Both the position numbers and the translations under genes were made by a program. The notes beneath the pieces were generated by a model. The model was not told the DNA's origin and did no database searches. It saw nothing but the letters and a program-made list of their open reading frames with translations. From Metopolophium dirhodum (taxonomy: Eukaryota > Arthropoda > Insecta > Hemiptera > Aphididae): 64,000 bases of DNA. Shown one piece after another: positions 62,794 to 64,000 of this stretch (position 1 is its first letter; each line of letters starts with the position of its first letter). The stretch is taken from assembly GCF_019925205.1 (NCBI RefSeq), contig NC_083564.1, positions 24,466,447 through 24,530,446 on the forward strand, given 5' to 3'.

Positions 62794-63296
62794 AAATAAT
62801 GAAGGACTATTTAAGCAGTTAAAAATCATAAATTATTGAAAAAAAATCCAAGCAAATGCGCCGTTTATGTTGCGGAAGGGATAATTCGTCAAGTTGGACC
62901 ATAAAAATATTTAGGTAAAAATATTTGTAAGCTATTATGAAAATTAATTTAATGTACCTAATAAAATAAAACAAAAATGTTACTTAATGGATTTTCGCTT
63001 ATGTTTCCATAGTTTATACTATTACAAAGTACTCGTGTTAAGATCGTTTTGATCAGTTTTAAAAGTGTGGTACACGACATTATGTGGGTATTCAAAAATA
63101 CGTTTTATAACATTTATTTATAATTTGTTGCATATTTCGGGTAAACGTCGCGAGAAACCAAACCTCGTAATGTCGGTGTAATAATAATATAGAATATAGT
63201 ACGACGTTCGAGGAGGAGTCGTATGATTTTGAGAAAATATAAAAACTCGTCGTTTTACTAAAAAAAGAACTCATGTGCTCATGCGCGGTGACTTAC
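62794..63296 (-). other. Presumed start of intron 1 of the minus-strand gene
   Basis: AT-rich DNA lies directly downstream (minus strand) of the donor at 63296-63295. The 60-aa minus frame at 63092-63274 has no support. No feature otherwise. Confidence 0.35.
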
Positions 63297-63305
63297 CTGC
63301 GCCAT
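63297..63305 (-). CDS. First coding codons M-A-Q of a minus-strand gene (partial)
   Basis: Read on the minus strand, gagaaagttaaaATGGCGCAG meets GTAAGTCACC. A start codon in good context (A-rich upstream, G at +4) is followed by two codons and then a textbook donor, CAG|GTAAGT. The upstream side (63306-63850) is GC- and CG-rich, as expected of an insect promoter and 5' UTR. Downstream on the minus strand the DNA turns AT-rich at once, as expected of intron 1. Three-codon first coding exons followed by a long intron are a common layout in insect genes. No later exon could be joined with confidence, so the product is unknown. Confidence 0.5.
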
Positions 63306-63860
63306 TTTAACTTTCTCTGTGGCACGTGGTATGCACACACGCGTACTGTCGTGACGATCGTATAGGTATAGGTCTTAATATTTCAGCGACGTCTCGCTGG
63401 TCGTCTAATATAGCGTATGATATTGTTACACGACGTGCGTTTATATTATTATTTAATAATATTATTGTAATGACTTTTGCACCGCGTAATTAAAAACGCG
63501 CGTCCCTCGACCTAAACGTCCCTCGCCGACCTCGCCCGACCGAACCGTCGACGACGACATTACGGGGGTGGTTTGTCTCGCACGATGATCGATTTGAAAA
63601 TCAGATTAAAAACCTCGACGCGCTTTGGCGTGCAAACGACCAATTTACGGGGGCGCGTCAGACGTAGGTATAGTCTGCATCTGCTTCTGCTGCTGTTGCT
63701 GCTTCTCTGTTGCTTGCACACCGGTAACAAGCAATTTTACGCTCCGGCCCGTTGATTGGATTCGCTGCGGGTCTGTGCAGGAACGTGTGACCCGAGGCGA
63801 AAGCCTTCTCGCAGTCGCGCCGCACCCCCCCGCCGCGGCGCGTGTAGAGTGTGTTTTTTA
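63306..63860 (-). promoter_or_regulatory. GC-rich promoter and 5' UTR-like block
   Basis: About 550 bp with high CG content between AT-rich flanks, ending next to a poly-T run at 63867. It lies directly upstream of the minus-strand start at 63305 and could also serve a divergent plus-strand transcript (see 63585). No clear TATA box; a broad CG-rich promoter would fit. The start site cannot be placed from sequence. Confidence 0.4.
63585..63755 (+). CDS. Possible divergent first exon with signal-peptide-like leader
   Basis: An ATG at 63585 opens MIDLKIRLKTSTRFGVQTTN and runs to a basic stretch RGRVRRRYSLH. Nine leucines then CCLHTG follow, encoded by a ctg/ctt-rich run, and the stop is at 63755. 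Basic residues plus a poly-Leu core ending in Cys look like a long signal peptide or anchor. A possible donor ACCG|GTAACA at 63723 would splice after LHT. However, the leucine run is simply a translated CTG-type repeat, and the donor is mediocre. It is an alternative to reading this block only as 5' UTR of the minus-strand gene. Confidence 0.2.
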   Translation: MIDLKIRLKTSTRFGVQTTNLRGRVRRRYSLHLLLLLLLLLCCLHTGNKQFYAPAR

Positions 63861-64000
63861 TTATTATTTTTTTTTTTTTAATACATCGACTCGTATAATA
63901 TATAGGTACCTATACACACATTACAGTCGTCATAAGACTGCACGCGTATCCGAATGCACACAGCGGTCGTCGTATTATTACGTACTCATTGGGGGAGGGC
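63861..64000. other. Window end, mixed sequence
   Basis: A poly-T run (63867-63880), then TA- and CG-mixed DNA. It may be the upstream promoter of the minus-strand gene. No gene is seen. Confidence 0.3.

Noticed and set aside
63585..63755. Confident secreted-protein gene from the poly-Leu frame
   Set aside because: The leucines come from a ctg/ctt-rich simple repeat and the donor is mediocre; kept only as a low-confidence alternative.
1..64000. CRISPR array, prophage, bacterial operon or integrated virus
   Set aside because: No evenly spaced short repeats with unique spacers, no ribosome-binding-site-led gene series, and no polymerase, capsid or integrase frames; all signs point to insect nuclear non-coding DNA.

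Overview
The window looks like nuclear DNA of an insect, most probably an aphid (Hemiptera: Aphididae). It is very AT-rich. It is full of taggtaccta and ataatattat words, TA/TAA/CA microsatellites and poly-G runs, and it carries tRNA-derived SINEs and many small DNA-transposon derivatives (MITEs). Long open frames are absent. The lineage call is inference from sequence style and remembered aphid repeats; no search was run. Almost all of the 64 kb reads as intron or intergenic DNA. I see no rRNA gene, no functional tRNA gene, no CRISPR array and no bacterial operon.

The gene evidence is a few small spliced pieces. (1) At 63297-63305, minus strand, the codons M-A-Q run into an ideal donor (CAG|GTAAGT) beside a GC-rich block, as expected at the 5' end of a gene running leftward. 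(2) At 23079-23120, plus strand, a 42-nt microexon has a strong acceptor and a GTGAGT donor and encodes a Cys-rich peptide in its only open frame. (3) At 34829-35180, minus strand, there are three tandem, related, proline-rich exon-like segments with short introns; one carries an in-frame stop. (4) At 62560-62793, plus strand, a small hydrophobic-start ORF has two good donors. (5) Weaker candidates lie at 774-858 (+), 24700 upward (-), 28225-28314 (+), 37970-38150 (+), 56436-56945 (+) and 63585-63755 (+).

Layout. 1-900: GC-enriched, possible 5' exon. 0.9-9.6 kb: AT-rich, with an inverted-repeat MITE, a SINE fragment and a dispersed repeat. 9.6-12.6 kb: GC-richer, with a 338-bp tandem duplication. 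12.6-17 kb: AT-rich, ending in a dense microsatellite cluster. 17.0-17.5 kb: hAT-type MITE with a perfect 8-bp target duplication. 19.8-20.1 kb: foldback MITE. 23.1 kb: microexon. 23.7-24.0 kb: SINE. 24.7-25.8 kb: GC-rich block. 25.9 kb: second hAT-like MITE. 26-34 kb: mostly AT-rich, with a MITE at 32.8 kb. 34.4-36.1 kb: foldback MITE, tandem exons and a degenerate inverted-repeat transposon. 36-48 kb: mixed, with GC-rich patches at 39.3-40.6 and 46.5-47.2 kb. 48.3-49.3 kb: tandem duplication. 49.9-50.2 kb: second SINE. 53.1-54.5 kb: composite repeat with an internal duplication. 54.6 and 60.0 kb: pogo/Tigger-like MITEs. 54.9-56.1 kb: tandem duplication. 56.4-56.9 kb: glycine-rich open frame. 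60.5-61.3 kb: three direct repeats. 62.5-64 kb: small gene candidates and a GC-rich promoter-like block.

Nothing shows the gene pieces working together. If the microexons are real, they belong to at least two or three transcription units on both strands with very long introns.
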